Shown: piece after piece, positions 52,202-62,439 of the stretch
How the letters are laid out: each line of letters begins with the position of its first letter
Numbering within the stretch: position 1 is the first letter of the stretch
Origin: Notamacropus eugenii
Lineage: Eukaryota > Chordata > Mammalia > Diprotodontia > Macropodidae
DNA: 64,000 bases
Assembly (NCBI RefSeq): GCF_028372415.1
Contig: NC_092875.1
Coordinates: 54,224,728 to 54,288,727, forward strand
Direction of reading: 5' to 3'
Notes under the pieces: model-generated
The model's input: the letters and a program-made list of their open reading frames with translations, nothing else
Database searches by the model: none
Told to the model about the DNA's origin: nothing
Position numbers and translations under genes: made by a program

Positions 52202-52960
52202 TGGAAAGGGAGATATGTTCAGTTTTACTTTTAATATCACAAACATAAGTAAAGCTAACAAATCAAGACACATGTCAGTGAGACATCTAGGTGGTGACAA
52301 CCAGCAAGCAAGTAGAATTGTAAATAGAGAGATTTTAACTGGTTTTACTGAACTGCATGGGACTGATAATTAAATCCCTGGAAGCTGATGAGATCACCAA
52401 GAGAGAGGTTACAGAGAGCAAAAAGAGGGGGACCCAGGCCAGAGCCTTGAGGGACATGCATCCCCCTAGTTATAAAGTGGAACATGAATCATAATCATGA
52501 AAAGGAGACTAACAGGGGAGAACAATCATACAGGCAGGAGTACAAGCAGGAGAGAGCAATGTTATGGAAGCCAAAAGAGGATAGAGAGCTTCCAGAAGAA
52601 GGTGGTGGTCAACAGTGTCAAAAAGTAGGTAGAAATAGAGAGAAAAGGAATGAGAAGATGACCCAGTCAGGCAGAAGCAGAAAGATAGGGAATGACTTTT
52701 GCCAAGAATGGAAGCAGGGAATGAGGGGAGTGCCCTTACTGAAATGACTGGGTTCAGGTTAGTTAGGCATGGAGATGGTGAGAAGTAGTAGGGGATTGCT
52801 TGGCTATGGGAATTCCAGGTCTGATGTGGCTCTTTTTAGGTTGATGACCAGAAAATGGGTAGAGAAAGATTCAATTGAGCCTGCACATTGTACAAAGTGG
52901 AAAATTAAGACCCAAGAAGGAGACCCAATTAGTCTAAAACTGTGTAATCTCAAGAGACCT
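52202..52960. other. Unassigned
   Basis: No family recognised. It is G/A-rich on the plus strand, with an 87-codon frame at 52484-52747 of low complexity (E/K/R/Q rich) and no motif. Confidence 0.4.
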
Positions 52961-53110
52961 TAGAAATCTAGTTCAACCAACCCATTGTACATAGGAGGAA
53001 ACTGAGGCTCAGAAAGGACTGAATACAGGGTCACACAAGGATAACAGGGTAGAGCCAAGACTACAGTCTGGGTTTCTAGAACTCCAGCCCAAGGCTCCAG
53101 ACTGCCACTA
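52961..53110 (-). repeat. MIR-like
   Basis: Reads CCAACCCATTGTACATAGGAGG, GGAAACTGAGGCTCAGAAAGG and CAGGGTCACACAAGGATAAC, a reverse-orientation MIR. Confidence 0.65.
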
Positions 53111-53474
53111 CTCAGTTATATTAAGTTTCTGTTCATTTATGGATCACTCCACAGCACCACTGAGGTACCTTTCAGATCTCTAAATCTGTGCTTCTCTTTC
53201 CCCAGAACTTGGGAAAAACCCTAGATGGGAGCCAAATCCCCATCTGGTTCTTTTGTTGTCCCAAGCCTGAGTTGCATCAGGCACCCAAGAACTTGGCCAG
53301 TGCTTTGGAACACTGAATTGGCATCAGTACAAAGATATATATCTGTTCCTAAGTGTGTTAACTTGACTTAGGCCCTGGAAACTTCCAGAGTCATACCTGA
53401 GACTTCTGCATGATAATCCCTGGAAACACCTGACCTGCTCTGTGCTGCATGACTTTCAAGTCAGGGAGACATCA

Positions 53475-53600
53475 GGTCAGCTAGAGATCTTAGAGATCTA
53501 GAAGTCCAACACCCTATCTCTTTTCAGTTTTATGTAGGAGAAACTGGGGTCAGGGGAAAGAAAAGGACTCCCCTCCTCAAAGTTATATAATGAAAAAAAT
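53475..53600 (-). repeat. MIR-like fragment
   Basis: AGATCTTAGAGATCTAGAAG, TCCAACACCCTATCTC and GTAGGAGAAACTGGGGTCAGG resemble the inverted MIR core. It is short and diverged. Confidence 0.5.
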
Positions 53601-54800
53601 AGAATTAAATTCTTAGGCTTTTTTCCTTTCATATACCCTCCTATTGCTTTCCCTTTAGATCTCCATGTAACTATCTCATGGATGATCTCTCAAAAGTACA
53701 GGGTGTGGTGTTTTCCTCTCCATCCCCATAGGCCTGATTCAGTGAGGTCAAGAAGTATGGTGCACTGGAATTCCCTCCTCGATAATAATCCCTGAGTCCT
53801 CTGAGCCCTATGCCTATCTTCCCTGAGATAATGACTGGGACTGGGACTGCGACCCACATCTGGGATCCTAAAAGACTAGGGGCTGGGGTCCTAAAACCCC
53901 TTGGGAATAGAGTTTCAGGTAGAATGCAAAGATGGAATTTCCTGAAAATGAGGGTAGGAGATCAGGGAGTGAATAAAGGACGGGTTCCCTTATTTCCTCC
54001 CCAAGACACAGGCATCTAGCCAACTTTACCCAGGATGTATGTGTGTGTATGTGGAGGAAAAGGGTTGGACAGATGAAGGGGTGGGGCCTCTGAGCAACTG
54101 GTGTTAGCAATTGGATTTTCTATACTTGAAAAGGAAGCTTAGAGGCTAGACTCCTCTCTCTCAAGGCTCCACACCTCTGACAGCAGCCATCCAGGTAAGC
54201 CTTGGGTTTCCTCAGAGATCCTGCATCCTTTACCCCATGGGGGTATTACCCCTGGTGTAAGTCCCCATAGAGACCCAGTGGTTGTGCCCTATTCTGGGAT
54301 TACAGGCTTTTGATGTCCCAACCACCATCCTCTCAGGGACTCAGAGTCGTACCTGAGTATGCATCAGGCATCCAGGTCCATAGCCCCCACCCCTGAGGGA
54401 CCTAGGTATCTTATGCCTTCATAGATCCCATGCATCAATGCCTCCAGATCTCAACATCCAAGCCTGCAAGTACTTTCAGGAGCCCAGAAGTCTAGGCACC
54501 AGCGCATGCCTCCTCCAGGAATACAGGTGTCTGGGTCTCCTTGGCAAACCCCCAGGACCATTCCTAGACTGAGGTTTCTAGGATCTAGTGACTTAAGGTG
54601 AGACCAGATGGTGTCAATATTGGGACTGGTATTTCTTGTTCTGGGATTCCTACCCTTCTTCACTCCACCTCTCAGCAGGACCTGGGAGGAGCCCAAATGA
54701 GATGACTCTGAAGGACCTTCTCAATTTTCACATTCAGTTTAATTCAACAAATATTTATCTTGCCCCTACTTTGTGTCCAGCATCTTGAAAACGAGAAGAC
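53601..54800. other. Unassigned single-copy-looking sequence
   Basis: G+C-richer than its surroundings and free of recognised repeats. Contains the exon-1-like candidate at 54130-54194. Open frames of 60-80 codons have no recognisable motifs. Confidence 0.35.
54130..54194 (+). other. Candidate non-coding first exon with splice donor
   Basis: The sequence AGCAGCCATCCAG is followed by GTAAGCC, a strong splice donor, at 54195. Upstream within 100 bp lie GGGGTGGGGCC (Sp1-like) and an A/T stretch TTTTCTATACTTG that could position a start site. There is no ATG in a convincing frame. This rests on signal sequences only. Confidence 0.2.
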
Positions 54801-54921
54801 ACTGGGGCTGGAGTTGGCTTGAATTTCAGTCTGCAACTCACTACCTGTATGAACCTAGGTAAGCCAAGCACTCTCATGGGTTAAGTTTCCTCTTCTGTAA
54901 AATAAGGGAGTTGAATCAAAT
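54801..54921 (+). repeat. MIR-like fragment
   Basis: GGGGCTGGAGTTGGCTTGAA, CTACCTGTATGAACCTAGGTAAG and TTTCCTCTTCTGTAAAATAAGG follow MIR order. Confidence 0.6.
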
Positions 54922-55113
54922 CTGGAGTTCTTAACCTGGGGTCTGTGATTTAAAAAAAAATCTTTTATTAATATGTTGACAACTGTATAGAAGCTACCAT
55001 ATCTATTTTATTTTATTTTATGTAATGAAAATCCTTATTCTAAGAAAGGGTGCATAGGCTTCACCAGTCTAACAAAGGGGTCTATGGCATAAAAAAAGTT
55101 TAACTATCCTCAG
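54922..55113 (+). repeat. hAT-type non-autonomous DNA transposon
   Basis: Starts GGAGTTCTTAACCTGGGGTCTG and ends AAAAAGTTTAACTATCCTC as an imperfect inverted repeat. ATTCTAAGAAAGGGTGCATAGG and TTCACCAG are shared with 10388-10551. Confidence 0.7.
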
Positions 55114-55389
55114 ATTAGAAAATCCCTAAAGTCTCTACTGATTTTGAAATCCTAGTGGAGAGTCCCACAACTGAACTCACAATCTAGCATTCCCATCTTG
55201 TCTAATTGAGATGGATAAAACTGATTCTTGCATATTTCCAAATATTTCCCAACCCCTCAACTTCACATTTCCAAAACTGCCTCTTATTCTTTCCTCCACC
55301 TCACCCAACCTCCACAGCGGCCTCACATTATATTGACAGACCTCATACTATACAATAGGTTACCAACTGTGATCCCAGTTCAGAAAATC

Positions 55390-55930
55390 AAATGAATCAT
55401 CTTTGATTTCATACTTCTCCTGTTTCTACTCCACCCTACATACACACATTTATCCAATCAGTTGCCAAGCCCTTTTTGTTTCTTCTAAAATCCCAAGTAG
55501 CTTTCCCTGCAACACTTACATTAGCCTTCCTTTCTTCTCATCTGAATGATTAGAAATATATCTCTTACCTGATTTTCTTACGTACAGTCTACTCCTTCTT
55601 CAATCATACAAAATGCATGCAAAAAAAAAAAAACCAATTCATCTACCTAACAGTCATACCAACTCCTGTACTCAAAGATTTCCCAAGGCTCCCTACTACC
55701 TATTGAAAAACATTAAAATTCTGTCCCCTGGCATCCAGGCTCCTTCACAGTCTGGTCCCAATTTACTTATCCTTTCCTTACCCACAGCTCTCCCTATTTT
55801 TCACCAGTTGAAAGTCTCTTCCTTCAGGATCCCAACTCAAGTCACATTCTTCACTGCAAAACCTTCCCTAACCCTTCTCCCAGGGGAAAGAAATCTTTCC
55901 TTCCTCAAGATTTTCAGAACATGTTTGCTG
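55390..55930 (+). repeat. L2, 3' half
   Basis: Contains ATCCAATCAGTTGCCAAGCC, TCAAAGATTTCCCAAGGCTCC, ATCCAGGCTCCTTCACAGTC, TGGTCCCAATTTACTTATCC and TTCAGGATCCCAACTCAAGTC, all in L2 order. Frames are destroyed. Confidence 0.75.
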
Positions 55931-55964
55931 AGTTTCCTTTTTTTTTTTTAAACCAAATTACTTT

Positions 55965-56080
55965 CAGTACAATTCAAAAAACATTTATTGTGCTCAAGGA
56001 GTCGAGGTAGACATTGGGGAAACAGGCAAAAAAAAAAGAAAACCAGTCACTGCCTTTGGGAACTTACAGACTAGGGTTCA
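55965..56080 (-). repeat. L2 3' end
   Basis: CAATTCAAAAAACATTTATTG, CACTGCCTTTGGGAACTTAC and AGACTAGG are the reverse complement of the L2 terminus, opposite to the flanking L2 pieces. Confidence 0.6.
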
Positions 56081-56309
56081 GGGATACAACATGTATAAAT
56101 TCAAAATATATTCAAAGTAATTTCAAGAGGGAAAATATTATGATGCTAAAGGGAGGGATAGAGGTGGAAGAGGGAGTCAGAAAAGGCCACCTGAAGGAGG
56201 CTGGGAAGGGGGAATTATTTGAGGGAAAGTTCAAGGCATAAAGGGAGCACCACTGCATGGAAGCAGATGGACGTTACTATTTCACTGCTTTTCCAACTAA
56301 AAAACCATC

Positions 56310-56545
56310 TTCTACAGGAAGCTGTTCCCAGCCTCTCTTAATTCTAGTATCTTTCCTCTGCTCATTTTTTGCCCTGTATCCAGTATATAGGTTGTTTACA
56401 TGTATGTGTTTGCATGCTGTTTGCCCAATTAGATTGTCAGCTCTTCTAGGGCAGGGACTGTCTTTTGCCTCTTTTTGTAAACCCGGTATTTAGCATAGTG
56501 CCTGGCACATATGTAGTCAACACTTAATAAATGTTTATTAATTGA
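56310..56545 (+). repeat. L2 3' end
   Basis: AGGAAGCTGTTCCCAGCC, TTAGATTGTCAGCTCTTCTAGG, GCAGGGACTGTCTTTTGCC, TAGTGCCTGGCACATATG and ACTTAATAAATGTTTATTAATTGATTG-type ending: a classic L2 terminus. Confidence 0.85.
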
Positions 56546-56559
56546 TCGATTGATTGATT

Positions 56560-56835
56560 ATGTATGGGAAACAGTTTATGGGAAACTTGTTTGAGTGAAA
56601 TAGAAAGTTTATTTAAGAGGGAAGAAATAATAGAGAAATTTAAAATAATATTCTAAATAGTATAATATTTAATATATAATAAATAATATAAACATATTAT
56701 GCTATATAAATAACATTTTAAGTATTATAATATTTAATAAATATTATAATATAATTAAATAATATTTAAAATAATAGCGAAGGAGAGAAATAATAATGGA
56801 AAGGTAGATGGAGACCCCAAATAATAAAAGGTTAA
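56560..56835. other. AT-rich low-complexity stretch
   Basis: Dominated by ATAATATTTAATAT-like words. No gene or family recognised. Confidence 0.6.
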
Positions 56836-56929
56836 AATGAGTATATTTGCTTCTGGGAGTTGGGTAACTCAATGGCCAGCAAGTCCTTCTAGTTTGGAGG
56901 TCAGATTTGTATCCAATCTACCACACTGC

Positions 56930-57090
56930 TATATATATATATATATACATGTGCATATACAAATGCATAAAGGAAGGAGGAGGGACAAGAGAGAGGGAGG
57001 TGAGGAGGAAAGAGAGAAAGAGACGGACAGACAGATAGACACGCAGACACACAAAGGGAGAGAAAGACAGACAGACAGACAGAGATCACA
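56930..57090. repeat. (TA)n and (GA)/(GACA)n microsatellites
   Basis: A TA run, then GAGAGGGAGGTGAGGAGG-like purines and GACAGACAGACAGACAGAGA. Confidence 0.9.
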
Positions 57091-57104
57091 AACAGGAAGG
57101 GACC

Positions 57105-57235
57105 TCAAAGACTATGTAGACCTCATTTTACAGTTTAGGAAAATGAGACATAGAGAGCTTACATGGCTTCCCCAATGTCTCACAAGTAGTAATCATCAAA
57201 TGTAGGATTTGAATCTCGGTTCTTTGATTCCAGGG
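57105..57235 (-). repeat. MIR
   Basis: CCTCATTTTACAGTTTAGG, AAATGAGACATAGAGAGC, CACAAGTAGTAATC and GGATTTGAATCTCGGTTC give the inverted MIR core. Confidence 0.75.
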
Positions 57236-57494
57236 CCAGTGATCCCCATTCCACCCCATTATATTATAAACTCCAAATACTTCAATAAATTGCCATTTTT
57301 ATGAGTTGCGTCAGAAGAGGTATTTGGAATTATGGGCATTCTAAAGAGAGCTAGACCACTAACTGGTTCTTTACTACCACACAATTTTCTCCAACTCCCA
57401 AATCCCCTTCACCCTTCTCCCCACTATCAATGCATTACCAAAAAGGGATGGGGCTTAGTGTATAAACTGGAAAGAAGACTTAGTTTAGAGTCCA

Positions 57495-57646
57495 AGTTCT
57501 AAACCTTTTCAGTGGGCCATGGACCTTTTCCTTCCCATAATAATGCTTTTAAATAATTGAAGGAAATTATGCATTTCAATTAGAGGTTGGTGAAAATAAA
57601 GATGTAAAAATTTATTTTCCTATCCAAGTTCATGGATTACCTGAAA
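57495..57646 (-). repeat. hAT-type remnant
   Basis: TTCTAAACCTTTTCAGTGGGC, CATGGACCTTTTCC, CCATAATAATGCTTTTAAAT and, at the far end, AAGTTCATGGATTACCTG fit the reverse complement of the hAT copy at 54922. Confidence 0.55.
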
Positions 57647-57654
57647 TCTATCTC

Positions 57655-57800
57655 ATATCCTTTGGCCCTGGGTTAAGAGAATCAGAGGTCTTGGATTTAA
57701 ATGCCAGCTCTGCCATTTTTGCCTCTCTAGACCTCATTTCTTCACCTTAAAATGAGAGGATAGCACCTTCATAGTCCTTTTCAGTTCTAAAATGTATCAT
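57655..57800 (+). repeat. MIR-like
   Basis: GAATCAGAGGTCTTGGATTTAAATG, CTCATTTCTTCACCTTAAAATGAG and GTCCTTTTCAGTTCTAAAAT follow MIR-family order. Confidence 0.6.
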
Positions 57801-58395
57801 CCTGTTATAAGAAAGGGTAGAGTCTGTAAACATTACAGAACAATTGACCTGGACAATGAACAACTGACCTGGATGTAGGTATGGGTGGAAGAGGGGAGGA
57901 AAATGTCAGAGATGGTCTAAGTTATTGGGCTTGGTGGTAACACAATAATGAACGTTAATACTCTCATCTTACTTTCCCAATCTTGCAGCCGATTAAATCT
58001 TCAAAGCCCTTCCCATGAATCTGGGATACTGAGAGCAGGAAGAAAAGTCTTGAAAGATCTAGGGAAGAAAGATCCCAAGCAGGTAGGCTTGTACAGCTCC
58101 TACCTATCCCCTCCCCTCCTGACCCCACACCTCTTAAAACCTTGGAGCAGAGGATTGAGACATAGCAGTGACGGTTCTACCAGAATAAATAAGGAAACAG
58201 AACAGGAAATATTACTCCAACATCTTGTTACTACAATACTATGATAAGAAGACCAATAACTACAAGGAAAACAATAACTCTTTTATGTTGCAGAACATTG
58301 ATCTAATTTGGTAGAAATTTTTCTTCTTTGATAAGGTCTCTACTCCAGTGAAATCAGTCCAGGTCAAAAAACAAACAAAAACTCAAAAGTCAAAA
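57801..58395. other. Unassigned single-copy-looking sequence
   Basis: No repeat recognised. It contains the candidate internal exon at 57989-58082. Confidence 0.35.
57989..58082 (+). other. Candidate internal exon (94 bp)
   Basis: Preceded by a good acceptor (TTACTTTCCCAATCTTGCAG) and followed by AG|GTAGGC. One frame is open throughout (phase 1), encoding a basic peptide containing ESGILRAGRKVLKDL and GKKDPKQ. No protein family is recognised. An open 94-bp window between an acceptor and a donor can arise by chance, so this is a candidate only. Confidence 0.22.
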
Positions 58396-58404
58396 ACAAA
58401 AGCT

Positions 58405-58565
58405 GACTATATATTGCTTTAAGGTTTACCAAAGGCTCCATGGACATTATCCTATTTCATCCACAGAAACTTATAGAGTTATAAATATTATCGCCTTTTT
58501 AGACGTGAGGAAACGGAGTTTTAGAAAGGTTAAGTGACTTACCTTACCTAGGGCACATATCTGAA
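58405..58565 (-). repeat. MIR
   Basis: TTAAGGTTTACCAAAGGCTCC, ATTATCCTATTTCATCC, GACGTGAGGAAACGGAG and AAGGTTAAGTGACTTACC are inverted MIR landmarks. Confidence 0.75.
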
Positions 58566-58569
58566 GCCA

Positions 58570-58770
58570 AATCCCATGGCTGAAAAGCCTTCCCCAAATG
58601 CTTAGATTCCTTCAAAGTTTTCCTCTTTTAAGGAGCTTTCTCCTTTCTTCCCCCTGTCATAGTGTCAGGGATCATACAAGCTCTCTCACCTTCCTCAAAC
58701 AACCTTGTATTTAATTATCTGTGCATAGGTTCTATCTTCCTGGGAGAATGAATCCCTAGGTCTTTTTTTC
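58570..58770 (+). repeat. L2 3' end fragment
   Basis: GCCTTCCCCAAATGC, TTCAAAGTTTTCCTCTTTTAAGG, GCTTTCTCCTTTCTTCC and TTAATTATCTGTGCATAGG follow the order of the L2 3' region. Confidence 0.6.
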
Positions 58771-58849
58771 CAGTGCCAATCTCTTTTCTGAGGTCTAGTT
58801 CTTTATCATCAGCTATTTATAGGGTGTTTCAAATTAGATATCCCATAGG

Positions 58850-60125
58850 CCTCCCACTCTCAACATTTTCAACACAGAACTTACCTTCCTCTTCCCCTCC
58901 GAAAAACTATTCCTTTCCAAACTTCCTTATAACCATCCCCTCAGTGTTCACAACCTCAATGTCATCCTCTCTTTTACCCATTCCACTTATCCAATCAGTT
59001 GCCAGATCTTGCGATTCCTTTCTCTACATCTCTTGGATATGTTGATTTTTCTCCGCTTAAATAGCAACAACCCTAGTTCAGACCTCATTTCCTCTCATCT
59101 GTACTTATTGTAACAAAACCCCAGGTGACAAGTCTTTCCCCACTCCAATCCATCCTCCACATAATTGCCAAAGTGATTTTCCTAAAACATAGCTCTGACC
59201 CTGTCACCCCTCTACTCAGTAAACTCCAACTCCCTGTGACTTCTCAAATATTATTTCTTCTGTTTGACATTTAAAGTTCTTGACGATCTGACCCCTTTCT
59301 ATCTTTCCCATCTTCTAACACATTACTCCCTTCCACACACTCTCTAGGACAGAGGTTCCCAAACTTATTTAGCCTACCACTTCCTTTTTAGAAAAAGTTA
59401 CTCAGCACCCTACCACCCAATCTACTTTCTTTAACCCTTTAATGTGTTTCTTGAAATTTGCATCAGTTCCAAAAAATATAAAGTATTTTTCTAAATGATG
59501 CATCTTAAATTTAATAATTTATTGTAAATTTGTGGGATTTTTCCTGTCCTAAAATTTTGATGACACAGTATTGCATCATGTAGACATATAGTATCATATT
59601 GCAAACAAGTCATTACATGCACATATTCCTACTTATTCATGCTGAACTTTCTGACAATACACAACACACTTGCCTGCCAACACTTGCTTGTTAAGACCTG
59701 TTGGGGGATTTGACACTTATCAGTTGTAACTTGTATTTTGTGTGTGTATTTGGAAAATAATGTAACACTATGACTTTAACTCTGTTATACAGCAGGTGAA
59801 ACATGAACAAATGGTTTTTCAAAATTTTCTTATCCTCTCTTCTTACCTAATGCATCCACTGCCCCCTTATTTTCATTCAAAGCACCCCAAGTGCACCAGA
59901 GGATACTACAGCTCCGCTAGATCAGTCCAGCACCCCCAAAGGGGCAGTATCACTCACTTCGGGAACCTCTGCCTGGGATCTAGCTTACTTTCAATTCTTT
60001 ACATATAACACTCACTTTGTACTTTGTACTGACTGTATTCTCCCTGTCTAGAATGCTTTTCTTCCTCACCTCTGCCTCAGTTTTTCTGATTTTCTTGAAA
60101 ATTTGATTCAAACCCTATGTAGTGG
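58850..60125 (+). repeat. L2 ORF2-region fragment, split by an hAT element
   Basis: CTTATCCAATCAGTTGCCAG, CATCCTCCACATAATTGCCAAAG, CTGACCCTGTCACCCCTC and CTCCAACTCCCTGTGACTTC are L2 landmarks. The sequence resumes after 59971 with ATCTAGCTTACTTTC and TCTAGAATGCTTTTCTTCC, the following L2 part. Confidence 0.7.
59350..59971. mobile_element. hAT-like DNA transposon nested in L2
   Basis: Starts CAGAGGTTCCCAAAC and ends TTCGGGAACCTCTG, a 14-bp terminal inverted repeat with one mismatch. Flanks CTCTAGGA and CCTGGGAT are a degenerate 8-bp duplication. Removing it rejoins the L2 sequence. No transposase frame is present, so it is non-autonomous or decayed. Confidence 0.65.
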
Positions 60126-60325
60126 GATGTGGGTTGGGACCTATTGTGAGTCAATCAATGAGAGCTAGAGTGATTTAGGTTTAAGGCATGGTCTTTAGAA
60201 AAAGAAATCTAGCTCATAAACCCCAGGATATCTTGTGAGGTTTCAGCAATCAAAATTTATATTCCTTTGGGCAGAGCACCTGCAGGTAAGGGTATGATTC
60301 CATGTGTGAACAGAGGGAGAGGAGG
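60126..60325. other. Unassigned
   Basis: Nothing recognised. It leads into the polypurine tract. Confidence 0.4.
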
Positions 60326-60381
60326 AAGGGAAGGAGGGAGGGAAGGAAGGAAGGAAGGAAGGAAGGAAGGAAGGAAAAACA

Positions 60382-60456
<75 letters not shown>

Positions 60457-60476
60457 GAAAAAGAAAGAAAGAGAAA

Positions 60477-60535
<59 letters not shown>

Positions 60536-60562
60536 GAAAGGAAAGGAGGGAGGGAGGGAGGA
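60326..60562 (+). repeat. (GGAA)n/(AAAG)n polypurine tract
   Basis: Almost 240 bases of pure purine on the plus strand: GGAA units, then about 40 AAAG units with a few G insertions, then GGGA/GGAA. The long Lys/Glu/Arg open frames here are translation artefacts. Confidence 0.97.
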
Positions 60563-60730
60563 ATGGAGGAAGGATGGAAAATATTTTATCCTAGAGGCAA
60601 CAGGTAGTTATCGAAACTTTTGGAGCAGGAAAGTAACATAGTCAGATCTGTGCTTAGGAAGATCACTTGGAAACTGTGGAAGATGGACGGAGGCAGGTAG
60701 ACTAATTAATTAGCTACTGCAATAATCTAA

Positions 60731-60962
60731 GAGCTATGTGGTGCACTGAGTGTCAAGCCTGGAGTCAGGAAGATCTGAGTCTTAGATACTTATTAGCTGT
60801 GTGACACTGGTCAAATCACTTAACCTTGTTTGCCTCAGTTTTCTCATCTGTAAAATGAGCTGGAGAAGGAAATGACAAACTACTCCAGTACCTCTGCCAG
60901 GAAGACCCCAAATGGGGTCATGAAGAGTGGGACACAGCTGGAACAACTGAGCAATAATAATG
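60731..60962 (+). repeat. MAR1-like tRNA-derived SINE
   Basis: CTATGTGGTGCACTGAGTG, TTATTAGCTGTGTGACACTGG, TTGCCTCAGTTTTCTCATCTG and the tail GAGCTGGAGAAGGAAATGAC ... AAATGGGGTCATGAAGAG ... TGGAACAACTGAGCAATAA. Confidence 0.88.
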
Positions 60963-61299
60963 CAGATGATCCATGCCTGAGCCAGGGTGAAGGCTGTGGG
61001 TGTGGACATCTTGTGCAGGTAGAATCAACAAGATTTGAGGCAGCTCAATGAATAGTGGAGGTGAGGAAGCATAAAAGGTTGAGTGTGACTACAAGATTTC
61101 AAACTCAAGTGACTAGAAGGAAGATCGCACAAACAGGAAAGTTTGGAAGAGGGGAGGTTTGAGGGAGGGAAAAGATTGGAACTATTTGGGAATAAGTTAA
61201 ATTTGAGATGCCCATAGAACATAAAAATGGAAATGTTCAATATGTAATTTATGATGTAGCAGTAGAACATAAGAGAGAGAGAGAGAGACTAGGCCTGGA
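60963..61299. other. Unassigned
   Basis: No repeat recognised apart from a short (GA)n run near 61273-61289. Confidence 0.4.
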
Positions 61300-61400
61300 C
61301 ATAGTATTTATTATTAAGCTACAAGTATATGCAAAGTGCCAGGGATATAAAGAGAAAAGTAAGACTGTCCATCGTCTCAAGTAACTCACATATGGAAGGG
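61300..61400 (-). repeat. L2 3' end fragment (weak)
   Basis: AGTATTTATTATTAAGCTAC, AAAGTGCCAGGGATATAAAG and CAAGTAACTCACAT are a diverged reverse complement of the L2 terminus. Confidence 0.4.
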
Positions 61401-61543
61401 ATCCACTTCAAGCCAAATGGAAAGGTCCATGGTCCTTAGGGTGCAGTTGCAAAGCAGATGTTAATTATTCTATTTTAATGTCATTTCTACTGATAATATC
61501 ATATCAGTTTCTGATGTCAACAATGCTGAGAACTCAAGACCCA

Positions 61544-62161
61544 TCAAAGAAAAGTCTTGTCTCTAAAGTGCTTAGCATTGTCGACAATACCTTTCTTTGA
61601 TGGATCTTGAGTAGCTGTGACTATAGCACCTGAAGGAGCAGTTGCCAGGTTGCAGCTATAGGGTGTTGCTTCCCAGGATGATTGCTGAGGGTACTGTGCT
61701 GGAAGCCTTGTTATCTTCATGGCTCTTGGGTCCAGAGGCCTAGAATGTCTCCACCAGGACTGAGGGGAGATAGTATTCATTGCTGTGGTGGCAGCTTGCC
61801 TGGTCCATCTTGATTCCTGTCTTTCCCAGATGGTGCATAGCCATTTCACCTAAGCTGGCTTGCCTACCATGTAGAGGGCAATTAGTTGATAGCTGATAGA
61901 GATGGGTGTGCCTTTCTCCACAGGAGATGATATCTGTGAGGACTGGGTTGGTCTCAGGACCAATGACATGTTGCCATGACCTTATCTGCCTGTTGGTGGC
62001 AGTTTGGTCCGCAGTTCTTGCTCCTGATGATTGAAAACGGGAGCCCTTCTTCTGCAATGATTTTTACCTTCAATAATAGGTTCAAGGGCTGGGCTAAAAG
62101 CATATCTGATGGTTTGGGGAGCACTGCTACTCATAAAGCACTTGGCTTCAAGGGCCTGGGC
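61544..62161 (-). pseudogene. Possible decayed coding sequence, unidentified
   Basis: One minus-strand frame is open over roughly 205 codons (62161 down to 61544) apart from two stops, a TAA after LPPTGR and a TAG after MVGKPA. A second frame overlaps with 106 codons (62057-61740). No family was recognised. Peptides include FSPALEPIIEGKNH and SSPVEKGTPISISYQ. G+C content is higher than the surroundings. It could be a processed pseudogene or chance openness. No poly-A tail or target duplication was found. Confidence 0.25.
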
Positions 62162-62400
62162 TATTTGGAAGCAATGGGTAGCCAAGTGGATAGAGTACCT
62201 GAATCTGGAGTCAGGAAGCCCTGAGTTCAAATCTGTCCTCAGACATTTACTAGTTATGTGATCCTGGGCAAGTCACTTAAACTCTGTTTGCTTCAGTTTC
62301 CTCAACCATAAAATGGGAATCAAAATATGACCTACCTCACAGGATTGCTATAAGGATTAAATGAGATAGCTGTAAAAAGTGCTTTCTTGTCTTATTGCCA
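62162..62400 (+). repeat. tRNA-derived CORE-SINE with MIR-like tail
   Basis: AAGTGGATAGAGTACCTGAATC, GAGTTCAAATCTGTCCTCAG, GTGATCCTGGGCAAGTCAC and the tail ATGACCTACCTCACAGGATTGC ... GATTAAATGAGATAGCTGT. Confidence 0.8.
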
Positions 62401-62439
62401 TAGCTAGTATTTCTAGAACAATATTGAATGATAGTGACA

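Noticed and set aside
60267-60641. Open frame of 124 codons rich in Lys, Glu and Arg
   Set aside because: It is the translation of the polypurine array; all three frames of such a tract are open and repetitive.
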